Source: Manduca sexta (lineage: Eukaryota > Arthropoda > Insecta > Lepidoptera > Sphingidae). From it: a stretch of DNA of 64,000 nucleotides. A model generated the notes under the pieces. The model was not told where the DNA came from, did not search any database, and saw only the letters and a list, made by a program, of their open reading frames with translations. Shown here piece by piece: positions 23,105 to 33,950 of the stretch. The translations under genes and the position numbers were made by a program. The stretch's first letter is position 1; the number at the start of each line of letters is the position of its first letter. The stretch spans positions 1,302,001-1,366,000 of the forward strand of contig NC_051132.1 in NCBI RefSeq assembly GCF_014839805.1, read 5' to 3'.

Positions 23105-23427
23105 ATAATAATATCAGCCCTGTATTATATACTTGCCCACTGCTGAGCACGGGCCTCCTCTACTACTGAGAGGGATTAGGCCTTAGTCCACCACGCTGGC
23201 CTAGTGCGGGTTGGTAGACTTCACACACCTTCGAAATTCCTATATAGAACTTCTCAGATGTGCAGGTTTCCTCACGATGTTTTCCTTCACCGTTAAAGCG
23301 AACGATAAATTCACAAAGAATACACACATGATTTTTTAGAAAAGTCAGAGGTGTGTGCGCTTGGGGATTTGAACCTGCGGACATTCGTCTCGGCAGTCCG
23401 TTCCACACCCATCTAGGCTATCGCCGC
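23105..23427 (-). repeat. SINE-A, full-length, hosting the LINE in its tail
   Basis: Read on the minus strand it begins GCGGCGATAGCCTAGATGGG, with B box GGTTCAAATCCCC and a GAGGAAACCTGCACATCTGAGAAGTTCT centre. It ends GTATATAATACAGGGCTGATATTATTAT. The tail continues across the LINE as the (AAT)n tract at 21140-21162. The head lies at 23427 and is tRNA-derived; the family is probably transcribed by RNA polymerase III. Confidence 0.85.
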
Positions 23428-23487
23428 TTTTTTCTACTATGCTCTTAAATAATTATTAGTAATTGCATGAATACTCTCTATGTATGG

Positions 23488-23650
23488 TTGTCTCAGTGGC
23501 GTAGTTGTACTGATGCGCGGTACGGCGCCCTGAGATCCTGGGTCATAAACCGGGTCGGGCAAAGTGATATTTGATTTTTCTGCCCAGTAACAGCCCGGAG
23601 TATGAAATTTGTGCCCGATATGGCGATGGACTCGCCCCCTATCAATAAAT
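23488..23650 (+). repeat. SINE-B, 5' two thirds
   Basis: GGTTGTCTCAGTGGCGTAGTTGTACTGATGCGCGGTACGGCGCCCTGAGATCC, then a mutated B box (GGGTCATAAACCGGGTCGGGC), then CAGCCCGGAGTATGAAATTTGTGCCCGATATGGCGATGGACTCGCCCCCTATCA. The 3' end is missing. Confidence 0.7.
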
Positions 23651-24350
23651 GCGTTATATGTGTTTACTCCCTATGTCTAGTAATGTATTAGGTAATGATC
23701 TAATACATTTATTGATAGGTAACACTTACCGGAACGAAATACAGCATCTATTCCAATATCAACAACAAATACTTTCCGTGCTCGCCAGACCAACACTAAT
23801 TCTATCTTCCTAATGCCATAAAACTTTAAAGTAGTAAAGGCAACGCTACGTTCCTACTTTGTATAAACAAATTGAATTGTGTTACAATTTTCTTTGGATT
23901 CTGTTGTCGAGGCCACGGTTCCTACTACGTATTTCGATAGTTTGAATGACATAGTGTACCTTTATGTTAATCTTGTTTTGTTTTCTAGCTTGTTATTTGC
24001 TAGTGCCGGATATTTTGCTGGCAGTTCATAATATAAGTCATAACTCGATTTAGTAGAGGTAGTCACAACTCACAAGTAAGACAGGCTGATAATAGATGAT
24101 TGATGAACTTTTGTCAGTCGATGATGTTTGAATTTTTTATTTCAGTTTATTGCCCATTCTTTCCTTTTACAAATTGCTTTCCAATCTGGCGATAAAGAAT
24201 CGGTATTTCAAGGGTTTATAATTATTTGCATTTATTTTAAATTATAAATCATATAACAAGAACAGAGCACATTGCACTGGAAAGCATATTTGTTATAGGT
24301 CCATATACAAATCATAATTTAGGATTACCACCTCTTTAGATTAAAGACTA

Positions 24351-24679
24351 GCGATAGCCTAGTTGGATGTGGAACGGACTGCTGAGACGAATGTCCTCAG
24401 GTTCCAATCTCAAGGGCACACTTCTGACTTTTCTAAAATTATGTGTGTATTCTTTTTGAATTATGGTGCTTACTTTTGGTGAAGGGAAACATCATGAAGG
24501 AACCTGCATAACTGAGCAGTTCTCAATAGGATTTTTGAGGGTATGTGAAGTCTACCAATACGCAATAGGCCAGCGTAGTGGATTAAGGCCTAATCCGTCT
24601 CAGTGGTAGAGGAGGCCCGTACCCAGCGATGGGTCAGTATATAATATAGGGCTGATATGATTTTATCATTATTATTATA
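24351..24679 (+). repeat. SINE-A, full-length, diverged
   Basis: GCGATAGCCTAGTTGGATGTGGAACGGACTGC through GGTTCCAATCTC (mutated B box), GAAGGAACCTGCAT, GGCCAGCGTAGTGGATTAAGGCC and AGGGCTGATATGATTTTATCATTATTATTAT. Substitutions throughout suggest an older copy. Confidence 0.8.
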
Positions 24680-24733
24680 TATTATATATCTTCAGATGGC
24701 GGATAAAAAATTCAATGCAACGATCCCGAGGTC

Positions 24734-24888
24734 CCAGCTAAGACGGCTTCCTACAATTGTTTGCACCAATAGAAAACAGAAAAAAATATGGTAATTACTC
24801 ATCGTAGCGACAGAAATATCACATATTTTTGTTTTCTAATAGCGTCAACGATTGTAGAAAGGTGTCTCGGCTGTAGCAGCCAGTATAC
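24734..24888. mobile_element. Hairpin-forming MITE-like element
   Basis: The left arm (CAGCTAAGACGGCTTCCTACAATTGTTTGCACCAATAGAAAACAG) and the reverse complement of the right arm (ending CTACAATCGTTGACGCTATTAGAAAACA) align along about 45 bp with a ~35-bp loop. A fragment of the right arm recurs at 28168-28198. No clean target duplication was identified. Confidence 0.5.
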
Positions 24889-25245
24889 TAAACTATCCAT
24901 GATATTGCAAGTCATAGCCTCATAGTTCTAATGCAAATTAAAAACGCGTTGTTTGTCCAAGCCCTAAGACTAACAGTTCTACTAGGTTTTGTTTACACTA
25001 AACTGCTTTGTTACAGTTTCTGTTACGTGTTGTCTATTGTACACGAAAATTGTAGCATATTAAAATGGTTTTTGAAGCCATTGTCTTGAATGACGGGACG
25101 AGGTCGCTTGTTTGGTAAATGTATATACATTCAGCAATACTTCGTGTTTTAGTTACTAAAGTCTTGGTAACTGAGATCTGTATCCTATCATGTTTAAGGT
25201 GATTTTGCTTTATTATTATAATGGTATGTTCGCATTATGATAACG

Positions 25246-25492
25246 TATATTTGCTGGTGGTAGGATATAATTTATATCTGCCGAGATAGCGATTATACAC
25301 GAGTTGTTAAACCCTATAGCGGCCCACATATGTCGCGTTCCGGGATCAGCCTGTGTATCCGGTTTCAACAGGCCGGCACAATTGTGTAGACTGCCGAGGG
25401 GTAATCATATTTTGTCAGTCGACGTTCTATTGGACCCTACTCTACTTGCCATCAGGTGCAGTGGGGTCACTTTGTCATATAAAAAGATATAT
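25246..25492 (+). repeat. Family D, near full-length copy
   Basis: TATTTGCTGGTGGTAGGATATAATTTATATC, GTCGCGTTCCGGGATCAGCCTGTGTATCCGG, CAACAGGCCGGCACAATTGTGTAGACTGCCGAGGGGTAATCAT, CATCAGGTGCAGTGGGGTCACTTTG, then ATAAAAA. The ATCAGCCTGTG block here is the uninterrupted version of the site used by the 47491-50145 transposon. Confidence 0.75.
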
Positions 25493-26225
25493 ATTAGTTA
25501 AATCTATTTGCAGTACTTTATTATTACCTTACAACATTTCTTTCACTACCAGATTAGTGTGCAAAAGAAATGCCTTTTTTATTATATTAACAGTCACATC
25601 AATATTATCTAGTTCTCCATCCATTTATTTTGCTTTTACCTTTGAATATTTATCAGTATTATATAAGGGGTTTTGATTTGTGGTGATTGCTTGAATAGAG
25701 CTTAAATTAGTTTTTATTCTAAAATGGGTTTCATTCCCTATTTAAATAACTTATGACATAAATCATGTCAACCGCTGAACGAAAAATGAGAACTGTACCT
25801 TAGAATATTAAAGTTAGGAAATACCATTTCCAACAAAATTATCAGTAATTGTCCACTGCTCGCCTCTGTAAACCGTTAGCGAGCTAGTTAAAATAGTTGT
25901 CTAACTAGAGTCCGTGCAACTTCTAGATTATTCGATAGTATACCTATTCCACTGAATATAATGACAGAACGGAGCATGAGTGTGTTATAGCTAGAGTGGT
26001 AATGAAGCCAGTGCTTGACGGTAAATGATGAGATGTAGGTTCTGAAATGGCTTTCCTTTTGTGGTCCGTTCCCATCAAAAGTCGATGACGTTTTATCCAT
26101 GTTTTTCGTGAATTGTTTTAAAAATTTTCTGTTGACATTTAAGGATAGGTTTACGATCGTCTAGTAGTGTGGACCCTGGAAAAGTTATATTCTAGAGTAG
26201 AACTCGATTCCACATTAAGTACGAA
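25493..26225. other. No feature recognised
   Basis: AT-rich DNA with no supported feature. Confidence 0.5.
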
Positions 26226-26229
26226 GACT

Positions 26230-26432
26230 ATATCTTTACTAATATATAAAGCTAAAGAGTTTGTTTGATCGCTTGTTTGTATCTCAGGAACTACTAAACT
26301 GATTTTGATATTTTTTTCAGTAATATGAAACTACGTTACTTCAGAGTGCTATAGCATTCTTATCTTGGGAAAATTTTTAATCGGGAAAACCTTTTTTACG
26401 CCGGTGTATTTGCAGGCAAAAGCTGGTATATT
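26230..26432 (-). repeat. Family C copy
   Basis: ACTAATATATAAAGCTAAAGAGTTTGTTTG, CTCAGGAACTACTAAACTGATTTTGATAT, then TTTTTTACGCCGGTGTATTTGCAGGCAAAAGCT. The copy runs end to end with many substitutions. Confidence 0.6.
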
Positions 26433-27190
26433 ATTATTATTAAGCAAAGGAAAAATACTAATTATAAATTACATATAAACTCCCAATAGATCGATCTGGA
26501 AATGTATAAATATGCACTGAATATAAACGTCTCCCCGTTCCAAGTATCTGTATTATACTCGATGTAATTGACAGGTTCTAAGAAAGACATAATCAAGGTA
26601 AAAGTAATTATATTTATATTTGCCTCTAAATTGTATCATGAAGAAAACTAATCGAAAATTGAAATTCCCAAAACGACACAATTTTTCTACAAATATTTCA
26701 CTAAAGTTAACAATTGAAGCTAAAACAACAGACTCGTAGTACCGGCCTTGCGCCAGGGTTGCCACAACAGCGAGCACAATTCCAACGAATAATTGACTAA
26801 AGTGTTGCCAGCTTCAATTGCTGCGAGCTCTTTAATATTTTATAAGGCTACTTTACTCTACGTTTTTACTCTAAATTGGCGTTTTTTGTGGAAATGGCAG
26901 TGTGGAAATAGTTCCCTCCGTATACGTTTTGTTGGACGGTTTTAGAAATTGTGTTTTAGTGGTTAATTTTTGTTTGTTTTTAGACGCGTACAACTATGGA
27001 CTTTAACGTAACCCAGACGGAACAAAATGAATAACACTAACATATTTAGTTTCGGTGCGGATATCTAACCTGTGCTTTTTAGATTTTAATGCCTATATCT
27101 GCTATATATAGCGGTATTTGCTATTATATGAAGTCTTTAAGATGAATTAAACAGAATATGGTTTACATGATTTCCTTGTTAATCTAATCG
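26433..27190. other. No feature recognised
   Basis: Unique AT-rich DNA. A 74-codon minus ORF at 26553-26777 shows no known motif. Confidence 0.45.
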
Positions 27191-27196
27191 TAGTTC

Positions 27197-27340
27197 ATTC
27201 ATCATCATCAGCCACACAAAGTATATCCAAAATATATCCAGACGGACCTGTCGAAAGTGGCTAGCATTCAGCCTGATCCTGCGAACTGTATCAAGTCGTC
27301 TGTCTACCTTGCATGTGGACGTCCAACGCAACGTATTTCA
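27197..27340 (-). repeat. Relic of another lepidopteran repeat (CATCATCATCAGCC tail)
   Basis: TTCATCATCATCAGCC is followed by AGCCTGATCCTGCGAACTGTATCAAGTCGTC, then CTACCTTGCATGTGGACGTCCAACGCAACG. The order resembles a repeat commonly seen in moth genomes. It occurs once in the window, so the call rests on general familiarity. Confidence 0.35.
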
Positions 27341-28167
27341 TTAAAATAAGTAAAAAAAATCTATTGTATTAACTAGCTAGGGAATATATTATTGAACCAT
27401 TCGGTACTATTAAAATAGTTTTGACAGCCCTGAAGGAGGGCCGAATCCCAGGTCAAGCAAAAATCGCGTTAGATTCGAAAAACCGCAAGTTGTCGGGGAC
27501 TGGAATTTGAGGTTAGAGTGTCCTCTATCACACATCTATTCGACAAATTAGATTCAAATAATCTCCATCTATTTGATTAATTTTATAGGATTAAAGAGAG
27601 GCTTGTGGTCTAAGAAATTTTACTGTTCAGTGACATAAAAATGCGTGGTCCTAAAACGTATAGTCTGTTACATGTTATTAAAAAAACAAAGGGATTGTTG
27701 AGTAGCTTATTTATACAGTAGCCACATTACTCAGATTTTAAATTGACAATTTGAGATGTTTATCTCTACCTACTACTATTTAAATTTAACGTGGGTGGAA
27801 TGCAACACGCTTTTCAAGTATGTTGTAGGAAGTATTTGCCTTAGTTTGATGACCTGTGGCTACCACCAACCGCCTCTTGAGCAAAACCTAGACAAATTAC
27901 CGCTTGACCAGGAGTCAAAGACTAAACTTCAAGGAGACCACAGCACACTTCAACGAGACCTTACAGGTCATTGAGTCTTATAAAGCATGATAATTGAGAA
28001 TATAACAGCGACCACTCTATTATATTAGGAGAAATTGGCATAATTAAATGAGACCCGAGGCCCTGCACAAGTTGCAATTATTTATATTCAATTCTATTTC
28101 TACTTTTTTTCTTATGCATTCGTTCGTTTTTACTACGTAACTTTTTGCTAGATGTTGCGCTATTTAT

Positions 28168-28198
28168 ATATTTATTAGCGTCAACGATTGTAGAAAAT
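28168..28198. repeat. Fragment of the 24734-24888 MITE-like arm
   Basis: ATTAGCGTCAACGATTGTAGAAA is identical to the right arm of the hairpin element. No second arm was found nearby. Confidence 0.45.
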
Positions 28199-28299
28199 CT
28201 TGTTTAATGTCCAAACTAAAGAAAAAGTATAACACTAAGGCAAGTGAAGTCGATTGAAGCAAATAAATCAGGTGCAATATTTACTTCCCCTGGCTTCAT

Positions 28300-28510
28300 A
28301 CAAAAACTGTTCATAAAAATAAACCGGGAAAGTTCCAAAGATTCCTCGGCAGGCGAGGAGTTTCCTCACTTTTTCAATTTATAACCTTAAATGAAGGGGC
28401 AAGTTGAAGTTCAAGTAGTTTTCCCGAGGCGTTAATTAATAACTGGACGGTATCGCATCCAATTCACAGTTCGGGAACACTTTGACGTGTCATCGACTTT
28501 GTTTATGCTT
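28300..28510. other. Candidate conserved non-coding element
   Basis: Unique, less AT-rich stretch (TCCTCGGCAGGCGAGGAGTTTCC, then CAATTCACAGTTCGGGAACAC). The motif CCTCGGCAGGCGAGG can form a short hairpin. No ORF. Confidence 0.2.
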
Positions 28511-29493
28511 GGTAATGAGTTATGTTTTAATTATTTTCTTTTTTGCTTTGGGAGTTACTATCCTATTATCCTTTATATCAATTATAGCTTATAGAATTAG
28601 GGATAATTCTTAGTGCTGGTGAAACAATTTTTATGATTTAAAGTACTTAGTATTAAAGTTTTTTGTGCTGAAACAAACAATTCTTTCGTTACATTTAATA
28701 GTATTATACGTATAATAAATGGTAGATAAAGATATAATTATAGTATATACGGTTCATCAAATACTTCTTACTAATTGATTGATAAGGGATTATCAATCGC
28801 TGTGATTATATAAGTCGCAAATAATTATTTTTTTTGGGTAATAATATAGTTCACCTAAAGTTCATTAACTAAACTTATAAATTAATAAATCTGTAATAAT
28901 TTAAACCCAACAATAACTAAAAACTAGCCAATTACGGAAACCAATCAAAATTACGATCTCACACTAGCAAATTTAATTGATAACCAAAATAGCCAATTTG
29001 GTCGGAATTGATACAATAATGGGAAGGTATTGTATAGTTGATACGTCCGTGAGGCTACAATAGCGATCGTAATCTTGATATAATAGCTAGTTTTCATTCT
29101 AGATCATTAATTATGTATTGCGGATTAATTGTACATGGGTTTTAGGGAAGATGGAATGCGGTAGAAATAAGCTTCGATCCCCGGAAAGGTATTTTTGCTT
29201 CCTCGAAATTTTAATATTATTTTTTAATTTAATTTGACGTGTATTGTTAATGGTAGATGATTAAACGTTATCAATGTTTTAAAAACATTCAAACTTGTTG
29301 GAAACAATGGGTCCGTTTTTGATCTTTTGAAATATTCGGTACACAACTGATTTGTTTTGAATACATTATGCCCATAAATGTGAAAGTATGCTAAAATTTG
29401 ATATAAAACTACTGAACGGTTTTGGATGAAACACGCATAATGCACGTCTTGGATTATTATATATGTCAAGAAACCTTAGTCGGCCTTTACCTT

Positions 29494-29740
29494 CTTGCTG
29501 GTTGTATGATATATTTGATATCCGTCCGGATAGCGAAAACCGTACACAAGGTGTTAAAACCCGTCAAAGTGGCTCACGTAAGTGTGTCGCGGTCCGGCAT
29601 CAGCCTGTGTATATCCGGTTCCAACAGGCCGGCATAATTGTGTCGACTGTCGAGGGGTAATCATCTCTCGTCAGTTGACATTCTATTGAATCAGATAGTA
29701 TCAGGTGCAGTAAGGTCACTTTACGGTGCCAAAAATCTAT
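29494..29740 (+). repeat. Family D, near full-length copy
   Basis: TTCTTGCTGGTTGTATGATATATTTGATATCCGTCCGGATAGCG, CACAAGGTGTTAAAACCCG, GTCGCGGTCCGGCATCAGCCTGTGTATATCCGGTTCCAACAGGCCGGCATAATTGTGTCGACTG, then TATCAGGTGCAGTAAGGTCACTTTAC. Two overlapping plus-strand ORFs through it (29422-29660) are repeat-derived. Confidence 0.75.
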
Positions 29741-31553
29741 TACTTGCAAATCATTGTAAATAAAATTTAATTAATTACATACTATGTAAGCCCAATATCG
29801 GTCCGATTGTATGATTGGTGGCGTCGATTATTTGTGGTCGGATCGCGTATTGATGGGTTGCGGGTTGCGGCGGCTTAGTTCCACCGCCATCAATCTGGGG
29901 GCAGCGGGTTGTGACCCGCGGGTCATTATGACTTGTAATTAACGGTCGTTCTCTTTGAAGCTATTTGGTTTTGTGTTGTGTCAATGAAATTTGTCAGTTT
30001 GTCCATGAATGTGATAGATTTAATTATTGAATCAAAGAATTGCCTATAATCTATAATAGTTATTGCCTAAATTGAATCGTGTCTTAGTCCTAAGTCTCCT
30101 AAATTTGCTTTTATTTATTATCGTATTATCGTCCAATAATGGTTATAATTGTATAACAATAGTAAATTCGCATTGTATTATTGTTATATTTGCAATAAAA
30201 TCTCTGGCTGTTCTATTTACCAGTAATTAATCAATGCGCACATTATTATTATAATTATATATATTTTTATTTGAGTGTTTACAAATTAATACGTTCAGCA
30301 TTTTCGTTCTTTGCTTCAACATTTTTGTCTTTTCGTTATGTTTGCATGTAAAAATTTGAGTATTCATCATATAATTTTATAAATGATATGATATATTCCG
30401 AAGTGTATCGAGTAATGATAGACAATGGAATAATTACTGGGTATTACAGCTAACATCTTAGAATGTGTTCACTGTAATAGCGCTTTGTAATTCATTCTGT
30501 TTTTATAATCTACAGATGCAACAAGTTGACAATTCTATATATAAATTGGCATTGGGAATACACAACGGGACAATCTGTTACCAATTTTTTATTTAGTCAC
30601 TAGCTGGTTCACTTTAAATAAAATGCACAACAAACGTACGTAGCTTCCCAGATATTTAAAAACAAACCCAGTTGTAAAATCCCAATTAAATGGAATAAAT
30701 GCCTTCAAGAAGATCGAAGGCCTATGTTCACCAGTGAACTTTATGTGCTTGATGAAGATCATCGAGATGTAATTGCTATTGTACTGCTGTATATATGTCT
30801 GATGTTTTACTGTTTATAAGTTTATGATTTATGTCTGATTCTAGAAGAGTCATGGATGCGGAGCGGGCCTTAAAAAATTAATAGTATTGAGAAAAAAATG
30901 GGATATCTGAACTTATTGAAATCTCTGGCCATATGAAAGAAATTGTCGAATTTTGTTATCTGCAAAAATCACCATACGAAATGCAGCAGCAATTTGTCAT
31001 TTCACAGCAGTTTTCTCAGTCACCCGTTCTCTAACCTCAATCATTATTCAATACCTCACAGCTTGAACACTATTATTTCCATAAACATTATCCATTCAAA
31101 TCCAAACCATAATATTATCATAAATAGACTTCACTACCGCATATTCTTTATAGTAAATTAAAAACCAACCCAGAGACCAAAGTAATCTTCATTTCGACGA
31201 GCGGGTAGTTTCTCTGCTGATCCCGAGGGACGCACGGGGTAATATTATCAGTATTAAACGAGCCGCTGTCAGGGTTTCGATTGTTATAATAATCTTGAAA
31301 TTATGCGAAGGGGAGCTAAGGTTCTGCGCAGACGTTAACTATTGTACGAGATACAACACAATGGTACTAATGAATTATCGATGTGTACTTTTCATAATTT
31401 GACATGAGACTGATAGATATTATAGTAAAAAAGAATCAGAAGATTACCAAAGACGACGTCTTGTTGTACTCTTTTGTTGTAATGTTTGACAGCGTCTGCG
31501 TGTTGCTTAAAAATATTTTCTGTTTTTGCAGAACTTAATCTTAGGGCGAATGG
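29741..31553. other. Mostly AT-rich; a GC-rich hairpin-containing patch at 29860-29930
   Basis: At 29904-29927 the sequence GCGGGTTGTGACCCGC can fold into a 6-bp stem with a 4-nt loop, inside a short GC-rich patch. Nothing else is recognisable up to the retroelement boundary; the ORF at 30943-31161 is low-complexity and unconvincing. Confidence 0.35.
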
Positions 31554-31558
31554 TTTAC

Positions 31559-31646
31559 TGATACGTCACACGCAATAAAACAACCGTACTGTTCCGTTGC
31601 TAGTTTATTACTGAGTCAATGACAGTGACATTAGACATACATTCCA
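31559..31646 (-). repeat. 3' LTR of mag-like element (88 bp)
   Basis: It differs from the other LTR by a single base (T versus A in CCGT[T/A]GCTAG). On the element strand it contains AATAAA, a likely polyadenylation signal, in GTAATAAACTAG. Confidence 0.93.
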
Positions 31647-31718
31647 TTCCTCCAACATTAATTTGGAAATCTGCAACAGAACAGTCAGACATACTTAAAC
31701 AATATAATACAATAAAAC

Positions 31719-32153
31719 TTATAAATATGGCTTGTAATTCACAGGGTTCTTAGGCCTCTTAGAGCGCCTGAGGGTAGTTGTACCGGAGTGAGTTGGATTA
31801 ATATCATCCTGTGGTACTTCCGAAATAGTACCACCAGTCTCCGAACTTTCACCATTGTCCATATCCCCTTTATTCAATTCACTATTATTTCTACTCGCCA
31901 CAATATTTTCATCTGGCGCGTAGGACATCATGTCCCTTCCCTCCTCGGCACCTGACTCTGAAACAGATGCCGAGGACGGCACAAACGCCGACGGCCATTG
32001 CCGGGGGGAAGTACTATTGTGGAGCGGATCGGACAATGGCGACTGCAGTGGAGATGGAGATGCTACTGACGTCGGCAGTGGGTTTAACACTTCCCCGTTA
32101 CCGCTTTGATTCACAGAGTTACTATTAGTAACTGCACTAATAAATTTTCTTAT
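31719..32153 (-). pseudogene. C-terminal tail of mag-like Pol beyond an in-frame stop
   Basis: This region is in the same frame as the integrase part, separated from it only by the TAG at 32154-32156. The first Met after the stop is at 32114; from there 131 codons of Ser/Pro-rich, acidic sequence end with TTLRRSKRPKNPVNYKPYL. An Arg/Lys-rich end followed by a hydrophobic tail is typical of Pol C termini in this group. The simplest reading is a nonsense change from a CAG codon (a C-to-T change), not a separate gene. Confidence 0.75.
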
Positions 32154-33950
32154 CTAATCTAAATGTCTAATGCAGCTGATATTATAATCTTTAAAATAAA
32201 TTTCAAACAATCGATTACCTACAATTTTTCTTACAGTGCCTTCGCGCCAAACACTCTTCCTCCCAATAAACCACCTAGACCACACCCGGTCACCCACTTG
32301 GAAACATCTATTACGTTTTAATATCAATTGATCATTTTTGTTATAGTTTTTATTTTGCGGTAGAATTAAATCCAATCTACATCTTAAATCACGCCCCATC
32401 ATCAACTTAGCTGGGGTGACACCTGTAGTACAATGAACTGTGTTTCTAAAATTAAATAAAAAGTTTTGTAATTTTTTGTACATATCTATCTGGCACTTGG
32501 ATTCTAATAACGCACATTTTATCATTTTTTTACACGTTCTGACCGAGTTCTCCGCTTGGCCATTGCTAGACGGGTGATATATAGGTGAAGTTATGTGTTC
32601 GATACCGTTAATTTTGCAAAAGTTATAAAATTCGGCGGAACTAATTTTAACATCGTTATCAGAGACAATGACGTGGGGTACCCCGTATCTAGAAAACATT
32701 TCTGAAAGTTTTTGGATAAGTACATTTGTAGTAGTGCCTCGATCCATTAGCACACACTCCAACCATTTGGAAAACGCGTCGACCACAATCAAGTAAACAG
32801 TCTGTCCTATAGACATATAATCGATGTGTATACGCTGCCATGGGCCCAGCGGGCGTGGCCAGGACGCGGGCGGCGCGCGCGGCGGTGCAGCGCGCACTGC
32901 GGAGCAAGCAGTGCACGCGCCTACCCATCGCTCGATATCGGCGTCGATTCCGGGCCACCACATCCTACCACGGGCAGCGCTCTTAGTTTTTATTATCCCA
33001 AAATGTGACGAATGCAACTCTTTTAACATTTTTTCTTTGAACACAGTCGGAATCACTATTCTATGGCCGCGGAACAAACAGCCGTCAATAACCTCTAGAT
33101 CTGTTTTACACTGAAAAAATGGCAACATCGACTTACATGTAATTTTCCTTGGCCAACCGTTATTCATATACTTGATTACCATTTTCAACGTATTGTCCCT
33201 CGCGGTAGCTTGTTTAATGTTTTCGAATAGAACCGGCTCCACGCTTGTCTCTAAGAAGAGAAAATGCCTAGAACTTTCATCCTCCCTCTCATCCATTACG
33301 GGTTCTGATATGGGGGAACGAGAGAAATAGTCTGCGATTTGATTATTCTTACCGTCCACGAATTGTACTTTATAGTTGTAAGCAGATAATATAATTGCGT
33401 ACCTTTGTAAGCGTAAGGCAGCCGTGACAGAAATGCCCTTACCTTTACCAAAAATAGAGAGCAAGGGCCTGTGATCGGTTTTCAATATGAACGGTTCTTG
33501 TCTACCATATAAGTATTGGTGAAAATGTTTAACTCCATAAATAATTGCCGTCGCTTCTTTTTGAATTTGGCTATAGTTTTTTTCACTTACCGATAACGAT
33601 CGAGATGCGAAAGCTATCGGTCGCTCGCGGCCCTCGGTGTCCGGGTGTGCTAACACAGCGCCGAGCCCGCTTGGGCCTGCGTCCACCGTCAGTAACAACG
33701 GTGCGTCTGGTTGAAAATGGGCCAGCACACGCTCGCTGGCCAGCTCGCGTTTAACGCACTCGAAAGCCTCCTGCTGGCTTGTGCCCCACTGCCATGCTGC
33801 GCCTTCGCGCAACAGTTCGTGCAATGGGTGCAATATTGCCGAAGCTAATGGAATAAAATTCCTATAGTAGTTTACTATACCTAGGAATCGTTTTACTCCT
33901 AATACATTGATGGGGGCGGGTGCTTTTAATATCGCTTCAACCTTAAATGG
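32154..33950 (-). pseudogene. RT C-terminal part, RNase H and integrase of mag-like element
   Basis: The frame is open from about 33950 (first Met at 33833) to a TAG at 32154-32156. It holds the RT connection (GVKRFLGIVNYYRNFIPLAS), then RNase H (TVDAGPSGLGAVLAH near residue 49 from that Met, KTDHRPLLSIFG near 118, the VDGKNNQIADYFSR block near 159). The integrase zinc-binding region follows (HSSH and CTAC, about 274-310). The catalytic core has Asp in HIDYM (338), Asp in IVSDN (392) and Glu in GQAENS (428), so D to E spacing is DD35E. A chromodomain was not seen. The segment SDNDVKISS is unusual where SDNGPQF is common. The TAG is followed by the same open frame. Confidence 0.9.

Noticed and set aside
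32689..33114. ORFs on both strands over the integrase region (GC-rich, Arg/Ala-rich)
   Set aside because: Shadow frames of the integrase coding region of the mag-like element.
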